The position numbers were made by a program, and so were the translations under genes. The notes under the pieces are model-generated. The model was not told where the DNA came from, did no database searches, and saw nothing but the letters and a program-made list of their open reading frames with translations. Positions 61,873 to 64,000 of a stretch of DNA of 64,000 nt are shown here, piece after piece; within the stretch, counting starts at the first letter, position 1; every line of letters starts with the position of its first letter. Origin of the DNA: Tissierellia bacterium (GTDB lineage: Bacteria > Bacillota > Clostridia > Tissierellales > Peptoniphilaceae); NCBI GenBank assembly GCA_030538075.1, contig JAUNUQ010000009.1:1-64000 (forward strand). The letters run 5' to 3'.

Positions 61873-64000
61873 ATGGCCTTATTGTTAAAATACATATTTC
61901 GCAGCATAAGGGAAAATAAACTGCGAAGTCTATTGATATTAGTGTCTTTGATGATCTCCACCTTTATTCTGTTCTTAAATCTCGTGTCTCGAGAGGATAT
62001 TTTAAACAGATACGATGCGATGTATGGGATGGCATATGGAGACTTTGACCTCATCATTCGAAAGATAGATGAAGAGGATCCGTTTTTTTACCAGCAGGAA
62101 TTGAATACTGCGGGTGTTGATGTTTTGACGAGACTCACTGCAGTTATATCCATTGGAAGCTACGAAGAGGAGACTACTATCCCGATGCAGTTTTATGGCT
62201 GTGATTGGGGTGAGTTTGAAGAGCATGGTCTATTGTCATTCGACACGAAGCCAGAGTTTTCGCCTAGTCGTGAAGATGGAATTATTCTGAGTCCATATTT
62301 AGCGGAGTTATATGGATTGAAAACTGGAGAACATGTAGTGTTCAATACGATCACTGGGTTGAGGGAATACGAAATTCTAGCCATAGCAGAAAAAAGTGGA
62401 CTCTTTTATGGAATAGACGGAGAAAATCGTGTACTTATGACTCCGTCTGCAGTACAGCGAATGATGGGTAAAGACGGACAGATCTCCCTAGAGCTATTGA
62501 ATTTGAATCCGTCGGGAGAATTGGAACTTGGGAAAAATATCTTAGAGAATCAGAATCCTGACTTTCAAGTTCAAAGTTTAATCGATACGGACATGAAGGA
62601 TTTCAGCGTCAACATGATCAGTCAGGTATTGATGATCATCTTGCTATTGGCAATTCTCATGAACTACTATGTCATCTCTTCAAATGCGAGAGTTCTTCTG
62701 CAAGCCCGAATGCCTGTAATGGGGACTTTTCGTAGTTTAGGAGCCAGCCAAAGGAGAGTAAATGGAATTTTATTTCTAGAAAATACCATCTACGGCTGTA
62801 TTGGTGGGGTCTTGGGAGTGCTATTGGGAGTTTTTCTTCGCGAGCCGGTTCTTAGCATATTATCTCAAGGTGTATCCACTTTTAAAATGCCGACAATAGC
62901 TTCTTCATCGGTACCTTGGACCTATATCCTCTTATCTCTTCTCTTCTCGGTGAGTATTCAACTAATCAGTGTCCTGCAGATCATTCATCAGATGGGAACG
63001 ACGGGTATTAAAGAGCTGCTCTTTCGTGAGAGCAGTGTTCTTCAGAGGATATCCTTATCTTCGACAATTTTAGGTGTATTGATGCTATTGGTTTCTGTTG
63101 TGATATATCTTAACAATAATCACTATCAAGTATTGCTGTCAATACTGTCCCTCGTCTTTGGTTTGACTGGAGCGATTATCATAGTCCCACAGCTCGTGGC
63201 TTGGGGAACAGGATTCTTTAGTCGAGCAAATCAGCGGATATTTGGACCACCCTCCTCCCTTGGAGCGCGAAATATTCGCGATTCAAAGATTCTCCACTCC
63301 AATATTAAACTGGTGGTGCTGTCACTTTCAATTATTCTGATGATCTTTGTCACTTCAACCTCCCTACAGGGGATTATTCTGCAAGCTAGAAATGCTTTTC
63401 ATTCGGATCTTGTCATTTACGGAGTGGGAAAAGAAAAATCGGAGTATGATCATATAAAGAAATTATCGGGCGTGGAGAGGATCCATTTCAACTATTCGAA
63501 AATGCAGGAGATTAAGATCAATGGTAATGCCGAGACGCTCAGTCTGCTAGGTGAGACCGAGGAAAGTGAGAGGACAGTGAATATCCAAGGGGATATTGCG
63601 AAGTTAAAATCCGGTGAAGCCATGATCGACGAGTATTATGGGATGAGAAAGGGCTATCAGATCGGTGATTGGATCGAAATTGAGTCCGAAGACTTTTCGA
63701 ATCGATCAATTCGAGTTCAGTTAGTGGGTACAGTGAATGCTTCAATGGAAGTAGTGACCAGAGCGGTGATCGTCCTATCTGAAGAGCAATACTTGGAGGA
63801 TGTTTCGGTAGTTCCAACTTCCATTGGAATAGATGCTAATCGCAATTTGGATGATCTAAAAAAGGAGTTATACAATTCGATACCAGGCGAGAATGTGATG
63901 ATACAAACTGTGACCGAGTTCTTTGCAGAGCAAAGTGCCCGCGTACAGAGCATTTTAGCAATTGTATGGATATTCCTTGCACTATCTGTGCTGCTCGCCT
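61873..64000 (+). CDS. FtsX-like ABC transporter permease, cut by the window end
   Basis: At least 709 codons, open to the window edge. A first membrane segment (about 14-35) leads to a large outside MacB-type domain (about 40-240), then FtsX-like membrane segments (about 250-275, 300-330, 350-370), a linker, and a second outside domain. The pattern MPVMGTFRSLGASQRRV is typical of FtsX permeases. This type exports lipoproteins, peptides or lipids, or signals to wall enzymes. The ATPase is expected nearby but is not upstream. GGAGAAG precedes the ATG by eight bases. Confidence 0.85.
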   Translation, partial: MALLLKYIFRSIRENKLRSLLILVSLMISTFILFLNLVSREDILNRYDAMYGMAYGDFDLIIRKIDEEDPFFYQQELNTAGVDVLTRLTAVISIGSYEEETTIPMQFYGCDWGEFEEHGLLSFDTKPEFSPSREDGIILSPYLAELYGLKTGEHVVFNTITGLREYEILAIAEKSGLFYGIDGENRVLMTPSAVQRMMGKDGQISLELLNLNPSGELELGKNILENQNPDFQVQSLIDTDMKDFSVNMISQVLMIILLLAILMNYYVISSNARVLLQARMPVMGTFRSLGASQRRVNGILFLENTIYGCIGGVLGVLLGVFLREPVLSILSQGVSTFKMPTIASSSVPWTYILLSLLFSVSIQLISVLQIIHQMGTTGIKELLFRESSVLQRISLSSTILGVLMLLVSVVIYLNNNHYQVLLSILSLVFGLTGAIIIVPQLVAWGTGFFSRANQRIFGPPSSLGARNIRDSKILHSNIKLVVLSLSIILMIFVTSTSLQGIILQARNAFHSDLVIYGVGKEKSEYDHIKKLSGVERIHFNYSKMQEIKINGNAETLSLLGETEESERTVNIQGDIAKLKSGEAMIDEYYGMRKGYQIGDWIEIESEDFSNRSIRVQLVGTVNASMEVVTRAVIVLSEEQYLEDVSVVPTSIGIDANRNLDDLKKELYNSIPGENVMIQTVTEFFAEQSARVQSILAIVWIFLALSVLLA

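Overview
The window looks like chromosome from an anaerobic, amino-acid-fermenting member of the Clostridia. Evidence: Gram-positive style ribosome binding sites, frequent TTG starts, a BofA-like sporulation protein, the Firmicutes gene order tmk-darA-holB-ricT-trmN6-rsmI, cell-wall-binding-2 repeats on a secreted protease, a clostridial 2[4Fe-4S] ferredoxin, and a Stickland-type reductive gene set. No insertion sequence, prophage or CRISPR array was seen.

Layout. 1-9.7 kb: housekeeping block (bofA-like, a serine hydrolase, an FMN lipoprotein, a yaaO-like decarboxylase, tmk, two tandem darA genes, holB, ricT, ferredoxin, trmN6, rsmI, a YabE-like 3D protein). 10-14.2 kb: a secreted subtilase with three wall-binding repeats, a DUF624 membrane protein and a Cof-type phosphatase. 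14.4-33.7 kb: a large catabolic locus with a CUT1 ABC importer, a LacI regulator, a cytoplasmic ParB-like/BMP fusion, a phosphoesterase, and a run of enzymes that mostly act on base-ribose (N-glycosidic) bonds: two ADP-ribosylglycohydrolase-lectin fusions, a PfkB kinase, two nucleoside phosphorylases of different families, a nucleoside hydrolase and a double nucleoside deoxyribosyltransferase, plus a SIS sugar-phosphate protein and YjbQ. 33.8-40.3 kb: a second CUT1 importer with a cytoplasmic phosphodiesterase, divergent from a GntR/UTRA regulator. 40.5-42.4 kb: a MarR-pirin-WrbA operon of the electrophile/quinone stress type, followed by tRNA-Lys(CTT).

43-57.7 kb is visibly more A+T rich than its left flank and starts just after the tRNA. 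It holds a YjiH-like membrane protein, a long-form urocanate hydratase, two family III CoA-transferases, a 2-hydroxyacyl-CoA dehydratase with its activator, an acyl-CoA dehydrogenase and EtfBA, then a large BTAD/AAA regulator. This is the had/fld reductive Stickland layout with urocanase added. I infer a pathway acting on histidine- or urocanate-derived acids (for example imidazolelactate to imidazolepropionate); the substrate is not proven. Repeats with the core TTAACGTTT sit upstream of the operon and of the regulator, and a related sequence lies at the tyrosine phenol-lyase promoter.

57.9-64 kb: a secreted M20 amidohydrolase, tyrosine phenol-lyase with a strong sigma-A promoter, and the start of an FtsX-like ABC permease cut by the window end.

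The two strongest candidates for undescribed biology are the N-riboside locus at 14.4-33.7 kb and the urocanase-Stickland island at 43-57.7 kb. Family calls rest on motifs read by eye; no database search was run.
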